Of a DNA stretch of 64,000 nucleotides, positions 61,701 through 63,851 are shown piece after piece. The DNA is from Leptura quadrifasciata. Taxonomy: Eukaryota > Arthropoda > Insecta > Coleoptera > Cerambycidae. A program made the position numbers and the translations under genes. The stretch lies in contig OY776678.1 in NCBI GenBank assembly GCA_963675555.1, positions 8,476,171-8,540,170 on the forward strand. The letters are read 5' to 3'. The notes below the pieces were generated by a model. It had not been told where the DNA came from. It saw nothing but the letters and a program-made list of their open reading frames with translations, and did no database searches. Every line of letters begins with the position of its first letter. The stretch's first letter is position 1.

Positions 61701-63851
61701 TATTTTGCTATTTTTGTATTGTGAATTTTTTATTAAATAATATAATAAATAATAAATAAACATCACAAAATTAGACAACCCCCAATTCCAGAAGCCAGGG
61801 CTTGTGCGGAAGGGGGTTACACATTGAAAAAACGCGGACATACAACCATGTCCTCCGACAGTGCCAGTGCCAGGATTCGAACCCGGTGGTGCGATGTCCG
61901 TGTGACTAATTGCGATTGCCACCTCACGCCTTAACGCACTCGGCTATCGACCAGACTATTATGCAAATAAACTATTATTATTTCACACATAGAGTACTCT
62001 GGTTTCCATTAGATTATATTATCTGACGCTTGTGTGGCATTGGCTTCAATCGTCCACTTAATCATATGTGCTGATTTTCCAACCTCACCAATGTCTATAA
62101 GCAATTACATTATTGCATAGTATATTTTGGTTTTCAGGCGGTAGGACCATAATTTGCACGATCCATCAACCCTCGGCCAGGCTGTTCGAGATGTTCGACC
62201 AACTCTACACCCTTTCCGATGGTCAATGTGTGTACCAAGGTTCCACGAATCAATTAGTGCCATTTTTGGGCACGCTCGGCTTGCAATGTCCCTCCTACCA
62301 CAACCCTGCTTCTTACATCATCGAAGTGGCGTGCGGAGAATATGGGGACCACACAAGAAAACTGGTTACTGCTATAGACAACGGTAAAAACGATATCCGC
62401 GATGGTAAACCATTCCCTGAGTTGAGGAACAGCGAGGGTTTAAATAACGCCGATGTGTACGAAAAAGAGAACTTAAACATAATGATAGCCAACAATCTAG
62501 CTAAGAGTTCCGATAAAGATAACAAGAATTTGATGCACGAGAATAATTTCAGTAATGGTACGAAAGAGTCCAATATAGACGATAAGGACATAGAAAAGGC
62601 CACTGTAGGATCTGCCCTATTAGGTAATACGATACCTGTGATGCAGCCTAGGTATGGAAACTCGGAGTTGCAACAATTCATTATTATTTTGAGACGTGCC
62701 CTTCTGTTTAGCAGAAGAGATTGGGTAAGTGTGGTGTACCTACTACTATTACTAGTTAATTATTTGTTGTTATTATTCTTATATTAAGAAAAATACCTTT
62801 CGGTATCTAGGTCCACTGTTAATGGTGTCTATGACAAAAAGAATAGGATTAAAGCACAATATTTTTAGTCGCATACTCCTCTATAAAATCCTTATTTTAC
62901 TATAAGGAACGTAACCAGACTGCAGCCAACAGCTACTCTCCAGGTTATATGCCCTGCCGAGCGCTGAATTACAAGTTACAAGCCTGGCGCGTTAAGTGTA
63001 ATAATTGAATATTACCAACAACACGCTAATGCTTCGATTGCAACAAACACTGGCCGAAAGACTGATCCCGGCATATAGCCCGGAGAGTAGCTGTTGGTTG
63101 CAGTCTGGTTACGTTCCTTATAGTAAAATAAGAATTTTATAGAGGAGTATGCAACTAAAAATATTGTGTTTTAATATTCTGCCCTCTAAAAGCACATTTG
63201 AAGAAAAGGATGATATTTCAAGATTGATACATACATAATTATATAATATGGTACTTATTTGAATACAATAAATAGTAAGATTCTGTCTTATGAATTGACT
63301 CTGCCTGGAGAATGATGCACTAACAATTTTGCTTATAACTGTTTCATATTGTTTTCGTTTCAGACTCTGATGTACTTACGTTTGTTTGCACATATTCTCG
63401 TTGGAGTCCTAATAGGAGCCTTGTACTTCAAAATTGGAGATGACGGTTCGAAAGTGCTCAGTAATCTCGGCTTTCTATTTTTCAACATGTTGTTCTTGAT
63501 GTACACATCCATGACGATCACCATCTTATCATTCCCTTTAGAATTACCCGTTTTACTCAAGGAACATTTTAACAGGTGGTACTCGTTACGAGCTTACTAC
63601 TTGGCCATTACGATTTCCGATATGCCTTTCCAGGTAAGATCCAAAGATTATATGATCTTAGTAAGTGTAAAATTGTATGTTTTAACTTTTTTCAGACCGT
63701 GTTCTGCGTTCTGTACGTAACAATTGTATATTGTATGACATTACAACCTCCAGAACCTCAACGATATGGGATGTTCCTGCTGGCTTGCCTGCTGGTATCT
63801 TTTGTCGCTCAGAGCGTCGGATTGGTGGTCGGTGCTGCTATGAACGTTCAG
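1559..63851 (+). CDS. ABCG1/4-like: ABCG1/ABCG4-like half-transporter gene, seven coding exons, 3' end beyond window
   Basis: The seven exons join in one open frame of 560 residues with intron phases 1, 2, 0, 1, 0, 0, 0 and canonical GT-AG sites. Residues 1-52 are an N-terminal cytoplasmic leader. The ATPase domain follows: Walker A GPSGAGKST (75-83), Q-loop Gln121 in AYIMQDNQ, signature LSGGQ (175-179), Walker B IMFFDEP (195-201) and H-loop His232 in TIHQPS. A polar linker rich in Asn, Asp and Lys runs to about 410. The membrane domain begins at RRDWTLMYLRL (415-425), with four hydrophobic segments before the edge. The order ATPase-then-membrane is diagnostic of ABCG half-transporters, which dimerise; ABCG1/4 members move sterols and other lipids. 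Family proteins are typically 600-700 residues, so roughly 50-150 residues are missing past 64000. Substrate and dimer partner cannot be inferred here. Confidence 0.95.
1716..2017. other. First part of ABCG intron 1, nothing recognised
   Basis: Noncoding. Ends in a short TG repeat (2001-2012) directly before the Fam-D foldback. Confidence 0.4.
2018..3292. mobile_element. Fam-D foldback transposon (about 1.28 kb)
   Basis: Long inverted arms, about 2018-2295 and 3010-3292, begin ggtaatactaaaggagaacg and are over 90% identical by eye. The 700-bp middle contains a second nested palindrome (about 2538-2623 against 2648-2735) with repeated gtcgac-rich sequence. Open frames inside the arms are mirror images of one another and not genes. 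Long arms without transposase suggest a foldback-type nonautonomous DNA transposon. Confidence 0.8.
3293..3950. other. Intronic stretch with unassigned short open frames
   Basis: Overlapping frames of about 90-97 codons exist on both strands (3303-3578 plus, 3481-3774 minus). Neither shows a motif I recognise; the minus frame ends in a leucine run from a (tta)n-type tract. Probably noncoding repeat debris. Confidence 0.3.
3951..4129. mobile_element. Fam-B miniature inverted-repeat transposon
   Basis: A 179-bp element with terminal inverted repeats cccgacacttaaaaacgcga on the left and cccgacacataaaaaacgca read from the right end. The core has the family block gacgcacattaaaaa and agcgagtcaa. 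No coding capacity. Confidence 0.8.
4130..4803. other. AT-rich intronic stretch, nothing recognised
   Basis: No coding signal or repeat arms seen; several A/T runs (about 4430-4475). Confidence 0.4.
4804..5213. repeat. Fam-A foldback repeat, copy 2
   Basis: Begins with the outer end ttcaaatgtgcttttagagg, passes through the tRNA-unrelated core (tccgggctatgtgccccgcc) and ends in a module shared with 35920-36170. The closing arm is partly missing, so this is a deleted copy. Confidence 0.8.
5214..7023. other. Intronic stretch, nothing recognised
   Basis: AT-rich, both strands closed apart from short frames such as 6460-6705 that have no recognisable motif. No inverted arms noticed. Confidence 0.35.
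7024..8237. mobile_element. Fam-C element, copy 1
   Basis: Starts ttttttaaaagcttttatt and ends with the inverse (gataaaagcttttttt). After a conserved head (gtttaggtcaaatcttgcaa) comes a tandem-repeat block, then a long palindrome (about 8014-8236, centre near 8125). Copy 2 at 57144-58116 has the same order of parts. No transposase; a nonautonomous element. Confidence 0.8.
7190..7960. repeat. 240-bp tandem repeat (minisatellite) inside Fam-C
   Basis: The phrase aagatggcggacgacttt recurs at 7193, 7433, 7674 and 7900, a period of 240, 241 and 226 bases. Within each unit a half-unit of about 120 bases recurs (gatcgccaattatgaattc against cgccgattacgaatttc). Open frames here (7557-7972) are by-products of the repeat. 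Confidence 0.9.
8586..8725 (-). pseudogene. mariner-type transposase C-terminal relic
   Basis: On the minus strand ITPAILKTVETSIQTHR continues after a one-base shift into CVNENEQYVEHLL, matching the end of the mariner-like transposases seen at 48871-49909 and 50045-50171. The catalytic domain is not present. Decayed fragment. Confidence 0.5.
8726..10028. other. Intronic stretch with a mariner-type outer end
   Basis: Mostly featureless. At 9791-9812 the phrase tatacagggtgattcatttt is a typical mariner-like terminal sequence; a counterpart (gtgttccatttaaaataag) lies at about 10960-10980, so 9791-10980 may be a much-interrupted element. Confidence 0.35.
10029..10092. repeat. Fam-B core fragment
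   Basis: Only the Fam-B core is present (gacccgacgcacattaaaaa, aagcgagtcaattgcggtcg); both terminal repeats are missing. Confidence 0.75.
10167..10436. repeat. Fam-H foldback element, copy 2
   Basis: Arms of about 70 bp (agtagtaaggcaaagccgtt and its inverse) flank a spacer with the same ctgtttaagacc-like units, inverted here, as copy 1. Both copies share tagtagaggaacactg in the arms with small differences. Confidence 0.75.
10437..11220. other. Intronic stretch, unassigned frames
   Basis: Overlapping frames on both strands at 10581-10859 have no motif I recognise. A mariner-type end lies at about 10960-10980. Confidence 0.3.
11221..11418. mobile_element. Fam-B miniature transposon
   Basis: Left end gataaaaaacgcaacaaaaa, right end its inverse (ttttgttgcgtttttatgtc), core with gacgcacattaaaaacc and aaggttagcgagtc. 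About 200 bp, no coding capacity. Confidence 0.8.
11419..12200. other. AT-rich intronic stretch, nothing recognised
   Basis: No coding or repeat structure seen before the LINE begins. Confidence 0.35.
12201..13681 (+). pseudogene. Jockey/CR1-type LINE reverse transcriptase relic, 5'-truncated
   Basis: The frame shows reverse-transcriptase blocks in order: QYGFTKNRSTQDAM, the GVPQGSVLGP box, the catalytic FADDTS, and the thumb and C-terminal region ending near 13450. Three lesions break it: an in-frame TGA (12516-12518) before the PQGS box, and frame shifts near 13080 and 13198, both in A-runs. The fingers domain and endonuclease are absent, the usual 5' truncation. The 3' UTR ends in aaataaatcattattattat (about 13660-13681), the short-repeat tail of this kind of LINE. 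Confidence 0.88.
13682..15464. other. Intronic stretch, nothing recognised
   Basis: AT-rich, no motif in the short frames (for example 14831-15061). A short inverted pair, ttctaataaatggtacaacc and its inverse, occurs near 13910-13940. Confidence 0.35.
15465..15671 (+). pseudogene. Transposase N-terminal (DUF4817-like helix-turn-helix) fragment
   Basis: The 68-codon frame begins MEYLSVADKIELIRIVGE and continues NAARVFNATHPNQ with INILFNKTG, the pattern of the N-terminal DNA-binding domain of the insect mariner-related transposases whose full length is represented at 48871-49909. No catalytic part follows. The start codon and frame are intact, but a 68-codon fragment is more likely a relic than a gene. 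Confidence 0.6.
15672..17253. other. Intronic stretch with Fam-I repeat copy 1
   Basis: About 16552-16820 repeats, with indels, at 23095-23340 (shared gagcgcggcattc, actgttttgcaga, and an imperfect inverted pair around gtcattgacattttctacag). A 39-codon frame at 16846 (MSSSSKNQRGDVISFYQDG) is unassigned. The rest is featureless. Confidence 0.4.
17254..18175 (-). pseudogene. Tyrosine recombinase of a DIRS/Ngaro-type element, broken
   Basis: Minus-strand segments in order: a SAM-like N-terminal part (REAIRESYKRGLSE, then SDATIKQYNVSLKKWWKFC), the core WDPEKVLNYLSQLYP and LLALTSAH, then ELCVATTLLFYIDATRS, QTLSRWIQKAL, GYSTRHSAISAA, AAGWT and FAKFYDRP with the nucleophile Tyr. This matches recombinases of YR retrotransposons. 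The first catalytic Arg after TSAH is now a stop (TGA, 17753-17755), the HxxR box reads YSTR, and frame shifts occur near 17690 and 18100. A pol relic on the same strand lies at 19975-20142. Confidence 0.85.
18190..19895. repeat. Fam-G 1.7-kb repeat, copy A
   Basis: Closely matches 39605-41683 in the same orientation over its whole length (for example cggagcagagagccgtgg, tataccaggatcctagattg, agttgaaaacagttt at the end). It sits between two parts of the YR retroelement relic. Short frames show no protein homology. Neither clear terminal inverted repeats nor LTRs were seen, so its class is unknown. Confidence 0.8.
19975..20142 (-). pseudogene. YR-retrotransposon pol C-terminal fragment
   Basis: A 56-codon minus-strand frame without a start reads ILVVPFWPTQNWYPKF and later YFQPKSDLLLYPF, HPIWVLHGL. 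This is the segment that follows RNase H in DIRS/Ngaro-type pol and precedes the recombinase. Same strand and right order relative to the recombinase at 17254-18175, so both probably derive from one element split by Fam-G copy A. Confidence 0.7.
20280..21030 (-). pseudogene. IS630/Tc1-type DDE transposase relic
   Basis: Minus strand: VIYLDETWFDTHDTVNYR (first Asp), SRGRRIIILHAGSKNGFVP, ADYQGDMIADLFEKWL, then after frame shifts IAMDN (second Asp), IIKFMRSKNINIPEKIS, and LRLPIYYCIFNPIELIW, giving the closing Glu. All three catalytic positions are recognisable, but at least two frame shifts (near 20640-20695 and near 20460) disable it. The N-terminal DNA-binding domain is not seen. Confidence 0.85.
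21031..21962. other. Intronic stretch, mostly nothing recognised
   Basis: The first 80 bases match 25230-25345, probably the upstream part of the IS630-type element. The remainder is unassigned. Confidence 0.35.
21963..22459. repeat. Fam-A repeat, copy 3 (rearranged)
   Basis: Starts inside the family at caccagccgaaagactgatc, passes through a gcttagtacaaatgcgctt junction, then runs in the opposite orientation to the outer end cctctagaagcacattta. The outer module occurs internally as well as at the end, showing rearrangement. Confidence 0.8.
22460..23409. other. Intronic stretch with Fam-I repeat copy 2
   Basis: Positions about 23095-23340 repeat 16552-16820, with an extra GC-rich segment (ggtgtgccatccatgggcgc) in this copy. 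The rest is unassigned. Confidence 0.45.
23410..24931 (-). mobile_element. tRNA-derived SINE, interrupted by a LINE
   Basis: The minus-strand SINE has a tRNA-like head: A box (tagccgagtgggttaaggcg, within 24902-24924) and B box (ggttcgaatcctgg, near 23557-23570), then a body with ttctggaattgggggttgtc and a (tttatttatt)n tail. Its A and B boxes are now 1.3 kb apart because a LINE lies at 23613-24890. An uninterrupted copy is at 61740-61958. The head resembles tRNA-Ser. Confidence 0.85.
23613..24890 (-). pseudogene. 5'-truncated jockey-type LINE inserted in a SINE
   Basis: An open minus-strand frame (24216-24875) covers only the end of the reverse transcriptase: WKIRVNAEKSEAIVFTRR, KRCVKYLGVRLDERLTF, RPSITYAAPVWCSTSA. 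The polymerase catalytic blocks are missing. The 3' UTR runs to a (ttga)n-like tail at 23613-23632. The 11-base sequences gccaccttgcg (23602-23612) and gccacctcgcg (24891-24901) flank it as target-site duplications. The 219-codon frame is uninterrupted, so the insertion is young compared with other LINEs here. Confidence 0.9.
24932..25567. other. Intronic stretch with IS630-related fragment
   Basis: About 25225-25345 matches 20985-21100 (tacggcactacccggtt, agcttgaattctttacc). A minus-strand frame near 25000-25120 (MALWRLFNTEENLHNENVED) is unassigned. Confidence 0.4.
25568..25711 (+). pseudogene. Possible SWIM/YqaJ-type mobile-element protein N-terminus
   Basis: A short frame, MEPDFVKGTSENLPIVD then LNAESRSVKNLR, resembles the start of insect mobile-element proteins carrying a SWIM zinc finger and a YqaJ-like recombinase domain. 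It breaks before any zinc finger or nuclease motif. The assignment rests on recalled family pattern only. Confidence 0.35.
25712..26111. other. AT-rich intronic stretch, nothing recognised
   Basis: No coding or repeat structure seen. Confidence 0.4.
26112..26896. repeat. Fam-A repeat, copy 4 (two units, one a full palindrome)
   Basis: A first unit (26112-26560) is followed through tgactgggcttagcatagtt by a near-perfect 335-bp palindrome (26562-26896) whose 155-bp arms meet at aactgtactacaact. Ends are gttgaaatgtgcttttaggg and its inverse. It ends about 110 bases before ABCG exon 2. Confidence 0.88.
27010..27127 (+). CDS. ABCG1/4-like: ABCG exon 2: Walker A
   Basis: The acceptor is ttgtttcag|ag and the donor is acaa|gtaagt. 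The exon encodes residues 53-91 plus two bases, including the P-loop GPSGAGKST that binds the ATP phosphates. It is isolated by 25.3 kb of intron on one side and 27.9 kb on the other. The frame is consistent with both neighbours (phase 1 in, phase 2 out). Confidence 0.96.
27128..27726. other. Start of ABCG intron 2, nothing recognised
   Basis: AT-rich; contains an A-run of about 18 at 27407-27424. Confidence 0.4.
27727..27861 (+). mobile_element. tRNA-derived SINE, second type
   Basis: A-box-like ggtggctcagtcgactag (27733-27750) and B-box-like gtgttcgattccc (27797-27809) are about 60 bases apart, as in a tRNA gene, but no cloverleaf forms and a T-rich end follows. Different from the SINE at 61740-61958. 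An open frame across it is incidental. Confidence 0.65.
27862..29084. other. Intronic stretch, nothing recognised
   Basis: Contains a 123-codon frame (27920-28291) without any motif I know. Confidence 0.3.
29085..30340 (+). pseudogene. I-clade LINE: RNase H and C-terminal zinc region, nearly open
   Basis: After a shifted stretch, LHLHVRKEAALSALRL leads into RNase H: YTDGSK (Asp), FQAEMYAI (Glu), LSDSQAALKAL (Asp) and NELADSLAKK (Asp), all four catalytic residues present, with WVPGHEG between. The C-terminus has CPLRYHL and the EHILCECKV zinc-like pattern, stop at 30235-30237. One nonsense codon (TAG, 29632-29634) replaces the usual Tyr of the S-Y-T-F-E-S block, and a frame shift lies near 29165. 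The reverse transcriptase is missing. The 3' UTR starts gtcgaagtgaagtaagg. Confidence 0.88.
30341..30812. other. Intronic stretch, weak inverted end pair
   Basis: Short inverted phrases ctatgacaccggg (30390s) and gcggtgtcataagg (about 30640-30655) hint at a 260-bp element. Not supported further. Confidence 0.3.
30813..31637 (+). mobile_element. Fam-C2 element, copy 1
   Basis: Begins tttttaacacgcttttaata, then agcttcacctgtatgtttgt; a middle block gattttgccggaggcgccgc; and ends with a palindrome (about 31408-31637, ttaatagcaaaccgaagta against its inverse). A second head-like sequence near 31045 (attagcttcgcctgtttgtt) suggests one element within another. Confidence 0.7.
31638..32737. other. Intronic stretch with half of a Fam-E palindrome
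   Basis: About 32030-32210 matches one arm of the palindrome at 42098-42470 (gcaaacaacagaaattattg, gttatggccaaaaataataa). A separate small inverted pair surrounds 31900-32010. Confidence 0.5.
32738..33860 (-). pseudogene. CR1/jockey-type LINE reverse transcriptase relic
   Basis: Minus-strand order: WKIAQITPVLKKGDR, YWPISIL, VDTVYMDIQKAFDQID, TSGVPQGSKLGPLLF, then strongly decayed thumb pieces (WYSENYYVLMF, KDLGIYLRLPV, RSRLEYGAILWYP) and a C-terminal frame ending near 32738 (MSQLLKYLFFKEDD to PRLVIRNGKV). Many stops and shifts; the YxDD block is not readable. An old insertion. Confidence 0.85.
33886..34146 (+). pseudogene. mariner-like transposase C-terminal fragment
   Basis: A frame with no start codon reads EWPPRSPDLTPKDFYFWW (the third catalytic Asp in SPDLTPKD), then NAEQLRDRIRGACLQITP and a conserved CIHMDGGCVEQ ending, stop TAG at 34144-34146. 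About 78 codons stay open. The earlier catalytic residues are missing. It follows the minus-strand LINE end by about 25 bases. Confidence 0.8.
34147..35409. other. Intronic stretch, nothing firmly recognised
   Basis: The minus strand near 34790-34850 reads ggccctgaagatgatgccct, a phrase common at the ends of Penelope-like elements, but no coding part is nearby. Confidence 0.3.
35410..35868 (+). pseudogene. CR1/jockey-type LINE reverse transcriptase fragment
   Basis: From NKVFEIV through NNEHGFVSQRSTTTNLL, VDVIYMDLSKAFDRLDHD and a damaged PQGS box (HKGRSLGPLLFIIFINDIV). The homology ends where a Fam-A repeat begins at 35869, so the LINE was cut by, or recombined with, that repeat. Confidence 0.85.
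35869..36366. repeat. Fam-A repeat, copy 5 (one unit between two direct outer modules)
   Basis: The outer module atattatgttttaatattc ... ctctaaaagcacatttga appears twice in the same orientation, at 35869-35918 and 36317-36366, with the whole core between. This gives a period of about 450 bases and shows the family can sit in tandem as well as foldback form. Confidence 0.85.
36367..39604. other. Long intronic stretch, nothing firmly recognised
   Basis: Several frames of 60-90 codons (37497-37748, 37753-38022, 38711-38932) have no known motif. Phrases such as ctcacaaggataggctattg resemble old transposon noncoding sequence. Confidence 0.3.
39605..41683. repeat. Fam-G 1.7-kb repeat, copy B (with SINE insertion)
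   Basis: Matches copy A at 18190-19895 end to end, but contains an extra 5S-derived SINE (40361-40752) and several small indels. Unlike copy A, no recombinase or pol fragments flank it, so Fam-G is a separate repeat and not part of the YR element. Confidence 0.85.
40361..40752 (-). mobile_element. 5S-rRNA-derived SINE, copy 1 (full)
   Basis: The minus-strand head (about 40747 down to 40633) is 5S-rRNA-like: aaagcaacgacaggcgcagt matches the internal promoter box A region and tagtacttggatgggtgacc matches box C. The ends ggcgag and ctcgcc can pair as in the 5S closing stem. A body of 250 bases with its own hairpin (gttgtata pairs) and an A-rich tail follow. Fam-G copy A is an empty site; the flanking aaaaatat (40353-40360 and 40753-40760) is the likely duplication. 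Confidence 0.85.
41684..42097. other. Intronic stretch, nothing recognised
   Basis: Noncoding with phrases such as atcaaaatcggttcagtagtt, common in transposon untranslated regions. Confidence 0.35.
42098..42470. repeat. Fam-E palindrome, about 370 bp
   Basis: Arms meet near 42285; the outer ends are ccaaagagaaagagatccga and its inverse, the inner parts caataatttcagttgtttgc against its inverse. About 85-90% arm identity by eye. One arm recurs at 32030-32210. Confidence 0.8.
42616..42829 (-). mobile_element. 5S-rRNA-derived SINE, copy 2 (internally deleted)
   Basis: Same head and tail as copy 1, but about 165 bases are missing from the box C region to the middle of the body. An 8-base duplication, acgaatca, flanks it exactly (42608-42615 and 42830-42837). 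An A-rich tail lies at the low-coordinate end. Confidence 0.85.
42838..43089. other. Short intronic stretch, nothing recognised
   Basis: Noncoding; near its end the phrases resemble LINE 3' sequence. Confidence 0.3.
43090..44330 (-). pseudogene. CR1/jockey-type LINE reverse transcriptase relic
   Basis: Minus-strand order: GPDLIPAFVIRDCA, FPQLRKESRICPIYKKGYR, SSY*PISII (TGA at 44138-44140 for the usual Arg), ISPHQHGFMFGRP, VDVIYTDASKAFD, later WCVKNHLPLNISKS, FKDLGVTFDS and VQRIQLKSLHFVAD with YPPRGILQDTLLARF near the C-terminus. Frame shifts separate these blocks and the PQGS/YxDD region is poorly preserved. The endonuclease is absent. Confidence 0.85.
44331..45144. other. Intronic stretch, nothing recognised
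   Basis: A mariner-type end phrase, ttggaccaccctatactctg, occurs near 44645. Confidence 0.35.
45145..45655 (-). mobile_element. Fam-C2 element, copy 2
   Basis: On the minus strand it begins tttttaacatgcttttatta, has cgagattttgccggaggagc in the middle, and ends with a palindrome (45145-45335) finishing in gctattaaagcgtgtttttt. The two extreme ends are inverted copies of about 20 bases. Confidence 0.75.
45656..46059. other. Intronic stretch, nothing recognised
   Basis: A 66-codon minus frame has no motif. Confidence 0.35.
46060..46262. mobile_element. Fam-B miniature transposon
   Basis: Ends ctgagacaaaaaaactaaac and its inverse (cgttttttctgtctcag), core with gccgcacattaaaaacgagc. About 200 bp. 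Confidence 0.8.
46388..46549. repeat. Small foldback (160 bp)
   Basis: The left end ttgccctttaaagaatgggc and the right end gcccattctttaatggaccc are inverted copies of about 30 bases. It lies directly beside the outer end of the 5.5-kb composite. Confidence 0.65.
46697..48071 (+). pseudogene. Penelope-like element: reverse transcriptase and GIY-YIG remnant
   Basis: Reverse-transcriptase blocks in order: NSPCHNLAKFLLKIIDPL, SFDVVSLFTNVPVDETL, YQQDFGMAMGSALSP, WRYVDDIFAIW (catalytic Asp pair) and LPFLDVLIRR with YRKPTHTNRYLNF; this set identifies Penelope-like elements. Stops at 47150-47152 (TGA) and 47594-47596 (TAA) interrupt it. The GIY-YIG endonuclease follows as CECDKCYV, then a deletion and shift, then VRLDEHKNYIRKN, SKICEHAWENGHRINW and the end near 48071. 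The N-terminus is missing. Confidence 0.92.
48187..48230 (+). other. Stem-loop with GAAACGTC at Penelope-like 3' end
   Basis: A perfect 7-bp stem (cggaaag 48201-48207, ctttccg 48214-48220) with a 6-base loop is followed directly by aaacgtc. In many Penelope-like elements the terminal region holds a hammerhead-type ribozyme with a stem followed by GAAAC. Here the other conserved core block (CTGATGA-like) before the stem reads tttgaaaa, so activity is unlikely. Confidence 0.35.
48871..49909 (-). pseudogene. mariner-superfamily transposase (DUF4817 + DDE), broken
   Basis: Minus strand: FNKAELVDMTFLLGE, NQRYPERRIPVVSSFQN and LDRFLETGNVEY (N-terminal helix-turn-helix), then VSQREVSSLVGISRR and LKTNELHAYHIQMHQEF, then the DDE core LFSDEATFHKNG, NQYRWSINGIIGE, MWFQQDDG, and SPDLTKMDFFLWGY with the third Asp. 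It ends FQKRTEMC. All catalytic Asp are readable. Frame shifts near 49640 and 49130 and a stop near 49550 disable it. Confidence 0.85.
50045..50171 (+). pseudogene. mariner-like transposase end, inverted relative to its neighbour
   Basis: QWIGRNGPTKWP is followed, after loss of the third-Asp block, by a frame ending GQHVEHLL and stop, the usual C-terminus of this family. It points away from the minus-strand transposase next to it. Confidence 0.65.
50642..51940. other. Unassigned part of the composite
   Basis: The phrase ggcactaaacgtaatccgatctc occurs twice (50730s and 51560s), so this may hold a repeat-bounded insertion of about 850 bases. A (ca)n run is at 51685-51705, an A-run near 51799 and a T-run near 51830 face each other, and cctctcacaattttattgtggagagg near 51900 is a small palindrome. 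Confidence 0.4.
52091..52919. other. Intronic stretch, nothing recognised
   Basis: A minus frame of 81 codons has no motif. Noncoding AT-rich sequence. Confidence 0.35.
52920..54599. mobile_element. Long Fam-B relative (1.68 kb)
   Basis: Ends agctcagatttacg + actcaaaaaaggcaacaaaa, with the inverse at the right end. The left part has the Fam-B core (gcgcacattaaaaacctata, aaggtaagcgagtc). The internal 1.4 kb has no open frame of note, so even this long member does not encode a transposase. Confidence 0.75.
54077..54116 (+). promoter_or_regulatory. Possible Pol II core promoter inside the Fam-B relative
   Basis: tataaatag (54077-54085) lies about 30 bases before cagttt (54111-54116), the spacing of a TATA box and an insect initiator. 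The following sequence is GC-richer than its surroundings but has no open frame. Confidence 0.35.
54600..55044. other. End of ABCG intron 2, nothing recognised
   Basis: Ends in the acceptor tattaatttcag. No coding or repeat structure. Confidence 0.4.
55045..55231 (+). CDS. ABCG1/4-like: ABCG exon 3: Q-loop region
   Basis: The acceptor is ttaatttcag|ga and the donor atc|gtaagt. The exon encodes residues up to 154, with the Q-loop in AYIMQDNQLHANLTVDEAM; Gln121 is the residue expected to contact Mg-ATP and couple to the membrane domain. An open reading runs 33 bases past the donor into the intron, but the homology stops at AI and the next exon joins in phase 0. Confidence 0.95.
55301..55874. 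mobile_element. Fam-B transposon filling ABCG intron 3, with Fam-A inside
   Basis: Ends cagataaaaaacgcaacaaa and its inverse (gttgcgttttttatctg). It accounts for 574 of the intron's 744 bases, so the intron was originally about 170 bases. A Fam-A copy occupies most of its interior. Confidence 0.85.
55435..55807. repeat. Fam-A foldback, copy 6 (nested)
   Basis: Near-palindromic: tgtgcttttagagggcggaa outward, arms meeting around ctcccttgccagg. It is flanked by a 19-base direct repeat, aacataccgaatRgttcaa (55416-55434 and 55808-55826, one mismatch). The right outer module is shortened. Confidence 0.85.
55976..56180 (+). CDS. ABCG1/4-like: ABCG exon 4: signature motif and Walker B
   Basis: The acceptor is aactgcag|ataac and the donor ccaaag|gtaggt. 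Residues 155-222 contain the ABC signature LSGGQKKR and Walker B with its catalytic Glu (FFDEPTSGLD, D-loop included). The splice to exon 5 restores LAKGGRTIICTIHQP with one carried base. Confidence 0.96.
56181..56721. other. Start of ABCG intron 4, nothing recognised
   Basis: Opens with the donor gtaggt; AT-rich noncoding sequence. Confidence 0.4.
56722..58412. mobile_element. Fam-F TIR transposon containing a Fam-C element
   Basis: Left end ggggccatccataaatgacg and right end acgtaatttatgggtggccc are inverted copies; ttt occurs outside both. Internal to each end is a G-rich stretch, and the right one has a run of 13 G (58350-58362). A Fam-C copy lies inside (57144-58116). No transposase frame was seen. 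Confidence 0.78.
57144..58116. mobile_element. Fam-C element, copy 2
   Basis: Same order as copy 1: tttttaaaagcttttattta head, a shorter block of the aagatggcggacgactt repeat (57310-57800), and a terminal palindrome around cgcgagcaatcgcaag ending aaataaaagctttttt. Confidence 0.82.
58413..59589. other. Intronic stretch, nothing recognised
   Basis: No motif in short frames; noncoding. Confidence 0.35.
59590..59735 (-). pseudogene. LINE reverse transcriptase fragment
   Basis: Minus strand VTGRVPQGSILGLLLFF and, one frame over, IYVSDLPS: the PQGS block of a jockey/CR1-type reverse transcriptase. Nothing more is preserved. Confidence 0.65.
59890..61620 (-). pseudogene. Jockey-type LINE ORF2 relic with endonuclease end
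   Basis: Minus strand from 61591: SPDLLFYTNN and ISSDHLAIEVNI (end of the apurinic-type endonuclease), RNKRKMYTTYQ region, WSNNFFSEELQRQNK, then reverse transcriptase LVLSVLAKNLEQI-like start, YQFGFLEKCSTTHPL, LIDITKTFDSVWHEGL, RLPQGSPLLPLLYN and YADETALISH near 60120. The second catalytic Asp of YADD reads Glu. Many stops and shifts. Older than the LINE at 23613-24890. Confidence 0.85.
61740..61958 (-). mobile_element. tRNA-derived SINE, complete copy
   Basis: Minus strand: A box atagccgagtgcgttaaggcg (61927-61947), B box gggttcgaatcctgg (about 61872-61886), the body gtaacccccttccgcacaag and a tttattatttatt tail. It is the intact counterpart of the interrupted copy at 23410-24931. Confidence 0.85.
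62138..62724 (+). CDS. ABCG1/4-like: ABCG exon 5: H-loop and linker to membrane domain
   Basis: The acceptor is ggttttcag|gc and the donor gattgg|gtaagt. The longest exon here, residues 223-418. It starts with the H-loop (TIHQPSARLFEMFDQLY), then the family motif LSDGQCVYQG and the conserved NPASYIIEVACGEYGD block. Residues about 290-385 form a variable polar linker. It ends in RRDW, the usual start of the first membrane helix. A second frame is also open across part of the exon but shows no homology. Confidence 0.95.
62849..63202. repeat. Fam-A foldback, copy 7, in ABCG intron 5
   Basis: Arms from atttttagtcgcatactcct to its inverse; a middle piece (aagactgatccc joined to ggcatatagcccgg) shows an internal deletion. 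It makes up more than half of the 639-base intron. Confidence 0.85.
63364..63633 (+). CDS. ABCG1/4-like: ABCG exon 6: first membrane helices
   Basis: The acceptor is gtttcag|act and the donor ttccag|gtaaga. Residues 419-508. It carries a first hydrophobic helix (LFAHILVGVLIGALYF), a second (NLGFLFFNMLFLMYTSMT), and the ABCG hallmark FNRWYSLRAYYLA with SDMPFQ, which precedes the third membrane segment. Confidence 0.95.
63696..63851 (+). CDS. ABCG1/4-like: ABCG exon 7: further membrane helices
   Basis: The 62-bp intron 6 ends in ctttttttcag. The exon encodes residues 509-560 with two hydrophobic helices (TVFCVLYVTIVYCMTL and MFLLACLLVSFVAQSVGL) and ends GAAMNVQ|gtgagc in phase 0. The family continues with the last extracellular loop and helix, which must lie past 64000. 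Confidence 0.94.

Noticed and set aside
62154..62681. Alternative frames over exon 5
   Set aside because: The ABCG frame is fixed by homology and by splice phase on both sides.
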